A DNA stretch of 64,000 bases, taken from Turicibacter faecis (GTDB lineage: Bacteria; Bacillota_I; Bacilli_A; MOL361; Turicibacteraceae). This document shows positions 8,909-18,931 of this stretch, piece after piece. Location of the stretch: assembly GCF_037076425.1 (NCBI RefSeq), contig NZ_AP028127.1:526001-590000 (forward strand), written 5' to 3'. Under the pieces are notes generated by a model, which searched no databases, was not told the origin of the DNA, and saw nothing but the letters and a program-made list of their open reading frames with translations. How positions within the stretch are numbered: the first letter of the stretch is position 1; each line of letters begins with the position of its first letter. The position numbers and the translations under genes are program-made.

Positions 8909-10069
8909 GTGAGAGTATACGAATTTGCTAGAAATTATGAAATGACAAGCAAGGAGCTTGTAGGGATTTGTCAGGAGTTAGGAATTAGTGTTAAAGCACA
9001 ATCAAAGTTAGATGAAAAACAATTATCAGCATTAAGCCAACATTTTAACCGTGAAGAAGGGCATGCTAAACCGATGGAGAATGTAAGTGAAGTGGAAGCG
9101 TGTTTAGTAGAAATGGATACAAACGATGAAGTGGAAGCGTGTTTAGTAGAGATGGATACGAATGATGAAGTAGAAGCGTGTTTGATTGAGATGGACACGA
9201 ACGATGAAGTAGAAGAGTGTTTGCTTGAGACGGATGCGAACGATGAAGTAGAAGAGTGTTTGCTTGAGACGGATGCGAACGACGGGATGGAAGAGGTAGT
9301 GATCGCAGATCAACCAGAGGAAGGAATCATTGGACGTAAAATGGCGTATATCGTGACGGAATGTGAGCCGTTTACTTCGCTTGGGGAACTTGGAAAAATT
9401 TCAGCTGAGTTTGCGAAAAAGAGGGTTAGCGAGGGCCACTCATTAGTGGTTGCATTACCTAAATATCGATCAATTACGGATGCCTATGGAAAAGAAATGG
9501 ATTGGCTAATGGACTTACCGGTTCGACTTGGAAATAAAACTGTTCGTGTTTCATTATTCAAATTAGTCATTGATTCGGTGACGTATTTATTTATTGGAAA
9601 TGATGGATATTTCCATCGTGACGATATCTATGGATATGACGATGACGTTGAACGATTTGCTTTCTTCAACCGTGCAGTGCTTGAAGCATTACCGTACTTA
9701 GGGGACGCCGTGGAAGAAATTCACTTAAATGATTGGCACACAAGTATGATTCCATTAATGTTAGAGGTAGATTACAAATCACGACCATTCTACCAAGGAG
9801 TTAAAACGATCTTAACGATCCATAATTTAGAATACCAGGGATGGTGTGAAGCTGAGATTTTACCATCGATTCTTGGAATTAGTCGTCAATATTATGAAAA
9901 TGGATTAACGCGTATGGGTGACGCGGTTAACCTATTAAAGAGTGGGATTGAAACGGCACATCAAATTCGATTACAAGGAATGAGCCAAAGCCAGCTAACA
10001 CTCCCACAAATTCAACAAAGTGGAATGGTGGCATTAATTGAGAATAAATTAAATCATCAAGTAGCCTAA
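8909..10069 (+). CDS. IF2_N domain fused to a degenerate glycogen synthase N-terminal (GT5) domain
   Basis: A 386-residue protein of unusual design. Residues 1-45 (RVYEFARNYEMTSKELVGIC) match the IF2_N domain found at the start of translation factor IF-2. Residues 61-125 are five tandem 13-residue acidic repeats. From residue 145 a GT5 glycogen/starch synthase N-domain is recognisable: YIVTECEPF, NDWHTS with the conserved histidine (H277), and TILTIHNLEYQG. The ADP-glucose-binding K-x-G-G motif is replaced by SLGELGK, and the C-terminal GT-B half with the catalytic glutamate is absent. It should therefore not be an active synthase. GTG 8909 is chosen because GGGGGAAG precedes it and IF2_N domains begin there; TTG 8885 is the alternative. 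A regulatory or scaffold role is inference. Confidence 0.7.
   Translation: MRVYEFARNYEMTSKELVGICQELGISVKAQSKLDEKQLSALSQHFNREEGHAKPMENVSEVEACLVEMDTNDEVEACLVEMDTNDEVEACLIEMDTNDEVEECLLETDANDEVEECLLETDANDGMEEVVIADQPEEGIIGRKMAYIVTECEPFTSLGELGKISAEFAKKRVSEGHSLVVALPKYRSITDAYGKEMDWLMDLPVRLGNKTVRVSLFKLVIDSVTYLFIGNDGYFHRDDIYGYDDDVERFAFFNRAVLEALPYLGDAVEEIHLNDWHTSMIPLMLEVDYKSRPFYQGVKTILTIHNLEYQGWCEAEILPSILGISRQYYENGLTRMGDAVNLLKSGIETAHQIRLQGMSQSQLTLPQIQQSGMVALIENKLNHQVA
9089..9283 (+). repeat. Five in-frame 39-bp tandem repeats (13 residues each)
   Basis: The unit encodes EVEACLVEMDTND, repeated five times with drift to EVEECLLETDAND in the last two copies. Each unit carries one cysteine and about five acidic residues. 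The first three copies are closely similar at DNA level, as are the last two, which points to two rounds of duplication by slippage or unequal exchange. Confidence 0.92.
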
Positions 10070-10135
10070 AGAACATCTAGTGTCTTTTAAGAAAAGACAA
10101 AGAGTATTAAATTTTAAGTGGGTAATTTTGATAAT

Positions 10136-10183
10136 AAAAAGCGAGTGTGACATCCGATTAACGGTTCACCCTCGCTTTTTTAT
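10136..10183 (+). terminator. Intrinsic terminator after the IF2_N/GT5-N gene
   Basis: The arms AAAAAGCGAG and CTCGCTTTTT, with inner GTGA/TCAC pairing, form a long hairpin that ends in a T run. Confidence 0.82.
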
Positions 10184-10292
10184 TCGTTTATCGACGGAGT
10201 TCTTGAGAATCTTATGCTTAAAGATAGGATTTTTTCCATAATAATAGTATAGTTATAAAGGAAAGTTATTTTAAACGAAAAGGTGATGACAC

Positions 10293-11165
10293 ATGCAAAA
10301 AATAGGACGTAATGATAAATGTTGGTGTGGAAGTGGAAAGAAATATAAACAATGCCACTTAAAAATAGAAGAAAAAATTTCAAAACATTATCATCAAGGA
10401 GATGAAGTCCCAACCCGTGAATTATTAAAAACAAATGAACAAATTGAAGGGATTCGTAAAGCGGGGCGTGTGAATACGATGGTGCTTGATAAAATTGCAG
10501 AGGTGATTAAAGAGGGAATGAGCACTGAGGAATTAAACCAAATTGCTCATCAATATACGATCGAATTAGGCGGAACGCCGGCTCCGTTAAATTATCATGG
10601 GTTCCCTAAAAGTATTTGTACCTCAATTAATGAAGTTGTTTGTCATGGGATTCCAAGCCCAGATGAAATTTTAAAATCAGGTGACATTGTCAATGTGGAC
10701 GTCACAACGATTGTTGATGGCTACTATGCGGATGCTTCAAGAATGTTTATGATTGGGGAAGTGGACGAAGAAAAACAAAAACTCGTTCGTGTGGCCAAAG
10801 AATGTCTTGATTTAGGATTAAAAGCGGCACAGCCTTGGGGTTATATAGGGGATATTGGAGCGGTGATTTCCGAACATGCAGCACAATATGGCTATACGAT
10901 TGTTCAAAACATTGGTGGACATGGGGTCGGTGTTGAATTCCATGAGGAGCCTTACGTGAGCCATGTCGGCGTACGTGGAACAGACTGTCTGATTGTTCCA
11001 GGAATGACGTTTACGATTGAACCGATGTTAAATATGGGAGTTGCTGAAGTCGTTGAACATGAATCAGATGGATGGACCATCTATACAGCTGATCGTAAAC
11101 CATCAGCCCAATGGGAGTATACGATCTTAATTACCGAAGAAGGACCGGAAATTTTAACACATTAA
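10293..11165 (+). CDS. map: Type I methionine aminopeptidase with N-terminal SEC-C zinc motif
   Basis: A 290-residue enzyme that removes the initiator methionine from new proteins. The first 25 residues form a SEC-C motif, C10-W-C12-G-S-G-x5-C21-H22, which binds zinc and in SecA helps contact the ribosome or SecB. The rest is a complete M24A domain: the metal aspartates in VDVTT and DASRMF, the histidine in GGHGVGVEFHEEPY, and the glutamates in FTIEPML and QWEYTILIT. ATG 10293 follows AAAGGTGATG. It is a single-gene unit, unrelated to the sugar genes around it. SEC-C-bearing MAPs are a known variant in clostridia and relatives, so a second plain MAP may exist elsewhere; that is inference. Confidence 0.93.
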   Translation: MQKIGRNDKCWCGSGKKYKQCHLKIEEKISKHYHQGDEVPTRELLKTNEQIEGIRKAGRVNTMVLDKIAEVIKEGMSTEELNQIAHQYTIELGGTPAPLNYHGFPKSICTSINEVVCHGIPSPDEILKSGDIVNVDVTTIVDGYYADASRMFMIGEVDEEKQKLVRVAKECLDLGLKAAQPWGYIGDIGAVISEHAAQYGYTIVQNIGGHGVGVEFHEEPYVSHVGVRGTDCLIVPGMTFTIEPMLNMGVAEVVEHESDGWTIYTADRKPSAQWEYTILITEEGPEILTH

Positions 11166-11168
11166 TCA

Positions 11169-11208
11169 AAAACACGGATAGAGTCTCTTTATCCGTGTTT
11201 TTTTTTGT
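11169..11208 (+). terminator. Intrinsic terminator of map
   Basis: A perfect hairpin AACACGGATA / TATCCGTGTT followed by a run of T. Confidence 0.9.
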
Positions 11209-11257
11209 CTCTTTGAATGTAGATAAAATTTGTAGATTTAAAAACGAACAAATAACC

Positions 11258-11328
11258 TAGAAATCGTTTACATATGGTTGGATGTATGGTAATATTTTAG
11301 TTGTAAACAAGAATAAATTTTACTAAAA
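11258..11328 (+). promoter_or_regulatory. lacZ promoter with overlapping cre and downstream operator box
   Basis: The promoter has -35 TTTACA (11267-11272), a 17-bp spacer and -10 TAATAT (11290-11295). A cre-like site on the minus strand, ATGTAAACGATTTCTA, covers 11258-11273 and departs from the CcpA consensus at one position, so CcpA would block the -35 box. The near-perfect palindrome ATTTTACTAAAAT at 11317-11329 lies between the -10 box and the SD and is the same box seen before the other galactose genes. Half-sites GTTTACA and TGTAAAC (11302-11308) also face each other. Confidence 0.72.
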
Positions 11329-11331
11329 TGA

Positions 11332-14382
<3,051 letters not shown>

Positions 14383-14395
14383 TCAAAAGACACCT

Positions 14396-14427
14396 AAAAA
14401 GGAGACGAATGTCGTCTCCTTTTTTTG
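14396..14427 (+). terminator. Intrinsic terminator of lacZ
   Basis: A perfect hairpin AAAGGAGACGA / TCGTCTCCTTT with an ATG loop, followed by seven T. Confidence 0.9.
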
Positions 14428-14472
14428 TTGGGATGTTAAAATAACGTCTATCTTTCAAAGAAATAAAATTTA

Positions 14473-14506
14473 GGAGGGATGGCGCGGCTGGATCCCTCTT
14501 TTATTT
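14473..14506 (+). terminator. Hairpin with T tract upstream of the micro-ORFs
   Basis: The arms AGGGAT and ATCCCT enclose a GC-rich loop and are followed by TCTTTTATTTTA. It may be a second lacZ terminator or a leader attenuator for the two micro-ORFs that begin about 70 bp later. Confidence 0.5.
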
Positions 14507-14577
14507 TAGATTTTATCGTTATCTTGAATGCATCGCGTGCATTGACGCATGATAAGTAAAGAGTTAGGAGGTGACGC

Positions 14578-14637
14578 ATGAAGAAAAAAGAGGTCTATTC
14601 TTCGAAAAGACAAATTAAATCTTTCTTCATCGCCTAA
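14578..14637 (+). CDS. Micro-ORF of 19 residues, basic peptide
   Basis: ATG 14578 follows a very strong SD, TTAGGAGGTGACGC. The product, MKKKEVYSSKRQIKSFFIA, is strongly basic. Its TAA stop touches the ATG of the next micro-ORF, which lies in the same frame. It could be a translated leader peptide, a real micro-protein, or the start of one 57-codon gene broken by the TAA. No family was recognised. Confidence 0.45.
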   Translation: MKKKEVYSSKRQIKSFFIA

Positions 14638-14751
14638 ATGGATGGATTAGCGAGAATCTTAAAATTACTGAGTATCCTTATTCGGTTAGCGTTTGACTTG
14701 TTTATCTTGTTTGTGTTGCTTTATATGGTCTATATTGTCTTTATCAACTGA
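14638..14751 (+). CDS. Small membrane protein of 37 residues
   Basis: ATG 14638 directly follows the TAA of the preceding micro-ORF in the same frame and has no SD of its own, so translation would depend on coupling or readthrough. After a short basic start (MDGLARILKLLSILIRLA) the product is one continuous hydrophobic stretch of about 20 residues, FDLFILFVLLYMVYIVFIN, that is, a single transmembrane helix. A terminator follows at 14774. It resembles toxin-like or regulator-type micro-proteins only in general form; no family was recognised. Confidence 0.45.
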   Translation: MDGLARILKLLSILIRLAFDLFILFVLLYMVYIVFIN

Positions 14752-14773
14752 TTAGTCGGGGGAGAAAAAGAAA

Positions 14774-14806
14774 AAGACTTCTACTTAACGTCAGAAGTCT
14801 TTGTTT
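14774..14806 (+). terminator. Intrinsic terminator after the micro-ORFs
   Basis: Perfect arms AGACTTCT and AGAAGTCT with a T-rich tail. A second, weaker hairpin with an eight-T tail (AGCTTA/TAAGCT, about 14847-14875) follows before the convergent acetyltransferase gene. Confidence 0.8.
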
Positions 14807-14877
14807 AATTGGGATGCATGAGGATAAATATAAGTCACACGAAAGAGCTTAAGAAGACTAAGCTTTTTTTTATGATT

Positions 14878-15327
14878 CTATTCAGCGATTGATTCGACCC
14901 CTTTGTACATAAAGTAAATTTCATGATCGTGAAATTTATTTTTGTGATAGAAGTCAGCGACAATTAAATTATTTGTCGTTAACGTTAATCCCGCTAATTT
15001 TTGTTCCTTCGTATACTTGGTCATGTAGTTAAGAAGTTTTGATCCATATCCACGTTGGCGCGAACTTGGGGCGATGAAAAATTCATCAATAAAGAGTTCA
15101 TCCTTATACCACCATGTTCGCTCATGACAAAGCGCAGCCCCAATTAATTCTTCTTCATCTGTTAAAAGAAGGAAACCGACAAAGCGTGGATTTTGGCTTA
15201 ACTCTTCAATGTATTTTTTGGCTTTGATGTCTGACCAATTACATCCCCATTGTTCATTGTTATAAACGTTTTGCAGTAACGCGGCACACTCTTCTAAGTA
15301 TTCGTTTTCATAATAGGCGATTCTCAT
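14878..15327 (-). CDS. GNAT-family N-acetyltransferase
   Basis: A 149-residue GNAT-fold enzyme that would transfer an acetyl group from acetyl-CoA to an amine. The acetyl-CoA-binding motif A is visible as SSRQRGYGSKLLNYM, that is, R-x-x-G-x-G/A, with the preceding strand ELFIDEFFIAP. The substrate cannot be inferred. ATG 15327 follows GGAGGAAGAG. The gene is single, downstream of galM on the same strand but separated by galM's terminator. Confidence 0.82.
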   Translation of the reverse strand: MRIAYYENEYLEECAALLQNVYNNEQWGCNWSDIKAKKYIEELSQNPRFVGFLLLTDEEELIGAALCHERTWWYKDELFIDEFFIAPSSRQRGYGSKLLNYMTKYTKEQKLAGLTLTTNNLIVADFYHKNKFHDHEIYFMYKGVESIAE

Positions 15328-15411
15328 GCCTCTTCCTCCCTTCTTTATCTACTGCTAGCATATGAGAAGGAAGGGAATTTTATTAACGGTTTTATCGGGG
15401 AAAGAGGGGAC

Positions 15412-15443
15412 AAAAAAAGCACCCAATCAAGGATGCTTTTTTT
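15412..15443 (-). terminator. Intrinsic terminator of galM (minus strand)
   Basis: On the minus strand, AGCATCC pairs with GGGTGCT (one wobble) and a seven-T run follows. The plus strand also has a T tract, so it could act both ways. Confidence 0.75.
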
Positions 15444-15469
15444 GATAAAGTGGCTAAATATCTTCCTAA

Positions 15470-16477
15470 CTATTTGGTGAAAGTAAAGGTCGTGCTAGCA
15501 CGATAAGTTTCACCTGATTTTAAGACTTGTGATTCAATATCAAAAGGAACGAGGTGAGTTTCGAAACAGGCCCCTAGACGCGGTTCACCTTGACGACTAT
15601 TTTCAAATAGAAGCTCATTCGTTAAGAAGTTTCCTGTATAAAACTGCATCGCTGGCGCTGTTGTTGAAACCGTTAGCGTTCGCCCAGAATCTAAATCTTT
15701 GAAGGTGACAACGTCTTCTGTTTCAGAGAGTAAATACAAATGATCATAGCCTGATGCAAGGTCAAAAAGTTCTGTTTTTTCTTTGTTCATTGGATCAATA
15801 AGTGTTGGTTGATTAAAGTCAAAGAGTGTATGTTCAACAGGCACCCAAGTTGTCGTAAAGGCTTGAGTTTTATCAATTTCGGCAACATGGCTTGCTTTTA
15901 TTTGGAGTTCATGTTTGTCAACGGTTGTGCTACCATTTCCAGCTAGATTAAAGTAAGCATGTTGTGTGAAGTTTGCGAGGGTGTCTTGGTCTGTTATCGC
16001 CGAATAAGCGACGATAAATTGATTGCCCTTAAGAATATAATCAATGGTTGCCGTCAGGTTTCCTGGAAATCCAACTTCCTGATGTGGAAGGGTCGCTGTG
16101 AGTCGGTAACCTGAGTCGATGGTTTCGATGGCAAAGTTGGCATCACTGAGGCACTCGGCACCCCCATGAAGGTTATTTGGCCCGTTGTTAATGTCTAGTT
16201 GATAAGTTTTATTGTTTAAGGTGAAAGTGCCATTTTTAATGCGGTTAGCCGTTCGTCCAATGATGGCATTAAGGTAACACCCATTTTCAAGATAACTTTC
16301 CACGTTTTGATAGTTTAGCACGAGGTTTTGCGCGTAATCGTCAGCTGCCAATGCCACTTTTGTTAAACACCCCCCGATGTTTAAGAAGCGGACTTCTAAT
16401 TCTTGGTTTTTCATTCCATATTCAATGATTTGTATTCCATTGAACGTACCTTTTACTGTTTGATCATATTGAATCAT
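15470..16477 (-). CDS. galM: Aldose 1-epimerase (mutarotase)
   Basis: A 335-residue enzyme that converts beta-D-galactose to the alpha anomer needed by galactokinase. Family marks include the N-R-I-K-N-G segment (IIGRTANRIKNGTF), NNGPNNLHGG, the catalytic histidine in TQHAYFNLAGNG and the catalytic glutamate in GACFETHLVP. Length is normal. ATG 16477 follows a run of six G. It lies downstream of the LacI-type regulator on the same strand, separated by 242 bp that contain a folded RNA element, so the two may be co-transcribed. It serves the lacZ, alpha-galactosidase and galKTE genes of this window. Confidence 0.92.
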   Translation of the reverse strand: MIQYDQTVKGTFNGIQIIEYGMKNQELEVRFLNIGGCLTKVALAADDYAQNLVLNYQNVESYLENGCYLNAIIGRTANRIKNGTFTLNNKTYQLDINNGPNNLHGGAECLSDANFAIETIDSGYRLTATLPHQEVGFPGNLTATIDYILKGNQFIVAYSAITDQDTLANFTQHAYFNLAGNGSTTVDKHELQIKASHVAEIDKTQAFTTTWVPVEHTLFDFNQPTLIDPMNKEKTELFDLASGYDHLYLLSETEDVVTFKDLDSGRTLTVSTTAPAMQFYTGNFLTNELLFENSRQGEPRLGACFETHLVPFDIESQVLKSGETYRASTTFTFTK

Positions 16478-16535
16478 GTGATTTCCCCCCAGAAATTAAG
16501 ATAAGATTGTTGTTTAGATTATTACTCCCTTAGCG

Positions 16536-16717
16536 CAGGGAACTTAAGCCCTGGCAGTTGAGGATAGCCACGAGCTTCGCTACGTGGCGCAGGAAACCCT
16601 CAACCTTTTAGTCAATCTAGTTTCATCGAGCAAAGGCCCTATAAAGTTTCCTTTCGGCTCAGTTCTTCTTCGAAGAAATGGCCGAAAGTTCAACCCTTAC
16701 GGTCCTTTAAACGCTCG
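16536..16717 (-). ncRNA. Compact structured RNA element between lacI-type gene and galM
   Basis: Read on the minus strand, the first domain opens with CGAGC (16713-16717) closing on GCTCG (16627-16631), with AAAGG/CCTTT inside and then a perfect 8-bp stem CTTTCGGC/GCCGAAAG (16651-16658 and 16681-16688) that holds a TTCTTCGAAGAA palindrome. A second domain closes with GTTGAGG/CCTCAAC (16557-16563, 16598-16604) around GCCACG/CGTGGC (16567-16572, 16583-16588). A third hairpin, CAGGG/CCCTG, is at 16536-16553. It starts five bases after the regulator's stop codon. It could be a cis-regulatory RNA for galM, a small RNA processed from the lacI 3' UTR, or a decayed IS605-type RNA. No known class was recognised. 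Confidence 0.5.
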
Positions 16718-16719
16718 CT

Positions 16720-17733
16720 TCAACTTTTTGTTTTTGTGCTGGCTCGTTTGATGAGTTGGGTTGGGATGGTGACTTTTTTGGCGATGGTGCGGTCGTTGGT
16801 GATGCGTTCGATGATAAGGTCAAGTGCTGTTTCTCCCATGTGTTTAGTGTTCATGTCAATGGTAGTGAGGGATGGGATAGTATATTGTGAAAGTGAGATG
16901 TTGTCGTAACTAATGATTGAGACGGTTTCAGGAACTTTAATATTATTCTCGTTCAGGGCTTTGAGGCATCCGATAGCGAGAGCGTCCGATGCAACGATGT
17001 AAGCATCGAGTAGTTTTCCTTTTTTAATAATATCCGACATAATTTCATATCCGGAATCAGCGGTAAAGGACCCAAGATAAATGTTATTTTGTTGGAATGC
17101 TTTTAACTTTGTCATTTGATTAATGTAAGTTGTGAGTCGAACATCGAGTAATTCCTGTCCATCTAGCGTTTTTTCGACTCCACAAATGAACCCAATTTTC
17201 GTGAGTTTTAGATCCACGAGGTAATCGATAATATCTTTTGTTGCTTCCTTTAGATCGGCAATAACGACGTCGATATTATAGTGTTTACTGTAACAATCGA
17301 CGAGGACGAGGTGTGGGTGAGTCGCGTGAAGACTTTGGATTTCTTCTTCGCTATATTTCCCTAATGCAATTAATCCATCGAGGTTCATTGCCGAAATTTC
17401 ATCATACGACGTTGAGGGTAAATAAATCTTTTGCAGTTGAATATTACGAGATTGACAGTGGTTTTCGATAGCCAGTCGAATCGACATATAATAAGGATCT
17501 GTGATTTCCTCAGCGACAGAGTACCAATAAATCAAACCAATAGTAATGGCAGTATTTCTTTTAGCGGTTTTATTCCGTTTGCTTAACGGAACATAGTTCA
17601 ATTTTTCTGCCGCTGTCATAATCTTTAGTCGCGTATCATCAGAAACATTAAAATTTTTATCTTGGTTTAAGACACGTGAAATGGTTGTAATAGAAAATCC
17701 GGTTAAATCAGCGATATCTTTTATTTTAGCCAT
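16720..17733 (-). CDS. LacI/GalR-family transcriptional repressor
   Basis: A 337-residue DNA-binding regulator. Residues 1-50 form the LacI helix-turn-helix and hinge (IKDIADLTGFSITTISRVLN), followed by a type I periplasmic-binding-protein-like sensor domain and the C-terminal ASTKTKS tail. ATG 17733 follows AAGGAGG. It lies beside galM, lacZ and galKTE and is the only LacI-type gene in the window, so it most likely governs the galactoside genes through the shared TTTACTAAA box. That link is inference; binding has not been shown. An AAAACGTTTT palindrome at 17931-17940 upstream may serve autoregulation. Confidence 0.9.
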   Translation of the reverse strand: MAKIKDIADLTGFSITTISRVLNQDKNFNVSDDTRLKIMTAAEKLNYVPLSKRNKTAKRNTAITIGLIYWYSVAEEITDPYYMSIRLAIENHCQSRNIQLQKIYLPSTSYDEISAMNLDGLIALGKYSEEEIQSLHATHPHLVLVDCYSKHYNIDVVIADLKEATKDIIDYLVDLKLTKIGFICGVEKTLDGQELLDVRLTTYINQMTKLKAFQQNNIYLGSFTADSGYEIMSDIIKKGKLLDAYIVASDALAIGCLKALNENNIKVPETVSIISYDNISLSQYTIPSLTTIDMNTKHMGETALDLIIERITNDRTIAKKVTIPTQLIKRASTKTKS

Positions 17734-18202
17734 AGCACGTCCTCCTTTCTATCTAAGAGATTGAGTTATATTTTTATCGTGAATGCTTTAGTGTTGCGTT
17801 TTTATTTTCTAATAAAGGAAAAAAATGAACCTTTAAAGAACTCCCCATTTCATAAAGGTTACTATTTTTGTTACATTTTCTATTTTATCATTAACTTTTA
17901 GGAAATAAAATAGTCTTTTTTAATAAAAAGAAAACGTTTTATAAATAAGTGGGTGATTGGTGTATATTTAATCCTTATATAGGGAATCCTATAAGAAAAT
18001 AGAGACGTTTATTATTGTTCTTTATTGGCGATAGGGGCAAACGGTGATTAAATCTTTAAGGATAATTGATGGAAGGGAAGGTTCTCTCCTTTAAATGGAG
18101 GAATGAGGAGAATTTTAGAGGGGTTTAGCTTATAAATAGCAGGCGTATACGTCGTTAAAAAGTGTTATAAACTGAAAGAGTCTAGATGGTAGGAGTGATT
18201 TT
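17734..18202. other. Divergent intergenic region between the LacI-type gene and the PH-domain gene
   Basis: About 470 bp with no gene. It holds an AAAACGTTTT palindrome (17931-17940) and an inverted repeat TATAGG/CCTATA around GAAT (17978-17993). Both are operator-like. No promoter could be fixed with confidence. Confidence 0.45.
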
Positions 18203-18565
18203 ATGGAAAGTAAGATTGCGGCGCTCATGTCAACGTCTTTGAATGATGGAAGAGATTTATTTGATTTTATCATGAATGAGGATGAAAAAGTTTTATTGTC
18301 CTTTCGATCAGTACGGGATCGTTTAGTCGTAACGAATAAGAAATTATTAATTATTGATATTCAAGGGATTACCGGACGAAAGAAAGAATACATGATTATC
18401 CCGTTTTCGAAAATTACAGCTTTCTCATGTGAAAGCTCCGGAACATTTGATTTAGATGCGGAGTTAAAGGTCTGGGCCTCTGGTATCAATCAGATGCAAT
18501 TTGAATTTATCAAGGGAACGAATATTCGTCCCTTGATTCAAGTGTTAAATCAAGCAATCTGTTAG
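18203..18565 (+). CDS. PH-domain-like small protein
   Basis: A 120-residue soluble protein. The centre, from VLLSFRSVRDRLVVTNKKLL through IPFSKITAFSC, has the strand pattern of bacterial PH domains (bPH family, like B. subtilis YvbH/YozO relatives): a turn with RLVVTNKKLLIID, then a lysine-rich turn and I-P-F-S-K-I. Those domains occur in stress or membrane-related proteins of unclear function. ATG 18203 follows TAGGAGTGA. It is a single-gene unit between the regulator region and a bidirectional terminator. I cannot name a partner or role. Confidence 0.72.
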   Translation: MESKIAALMSTSLNDGRDLFDFIMNEDEKVLLSFRSVRDRLVVTNKKLLIIDIQGITGRKKEYMIIPFSKITAFSCESSGTFDLDAELKVWASGINQMQFEFIKGTNIRPLIQVLNQAIC

Positions 18566-18574
18566 TCTTATTTG

Positions 18575-18629
18575 AATCGCCATAAAAAATAGGAGCGGAA
18601 GACAGCCTCTCCTGTTTTTTATGGCGATT
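18575..18629. terminator. Long bidirectional terminator
   Basis: The arms AATCGCCATAAAAAA and TTTTTTATGGCGATT, with inner AGGAG/CTCCT pairing, form a hairpin of about 20 bp with A and T tracts on the two sides. Confidence 0.8.
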
Positions 18630-18845
18630 AATGATTCAAAGAGAAGGGAACGGTGACATGGAATGGGGAGTAGCGATAAAAAGTACAAATAGTAGATGTT
18701 TGATTTTAGTGTGATTAAGTTAAAAAATAGTTCAAAAAGTCGCATAGGTAATAAGACGATCATGTCCAACTGTTTTTAACTGCGGATGAAACAGCGTATT
18801 TAGAATAAATTTTTAAAAAAATGTAAGGGTTTTTAAAATAACCTC

Positions 18846-18881
18846 TTGATTTTTTTACTAAAAAACATTAAAATTTTAGTA
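18846..18881 (+). promoter_or_regulatory. galKTE promoter overlapped by the galactose operator box
   Basis: -35 TTGATT (18846-18851), a 17-bp spacer and -10 TAAAAT (18869-18874). The palindrome TTTTTTACTAAAAAA (18851-18865) fills the spacer. A second half box, TTTTAGTA (18874-18881), touches the -10. A bound repressor would block RNA polymerase directly. Confidence 0.78.
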
Positions 18882-18931
18882 GAGCAGAGAGAGCTGAAAT
18901 GAAATGAATGAGAAGAGAGAGGAAGATCATA

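Noticed and set aside
14847-14875. Second terminator or small gene before the GNAT gene
   Set aside because: Only a short six-bp stem with a T tract; I mention it but do not count it as a separate unit.
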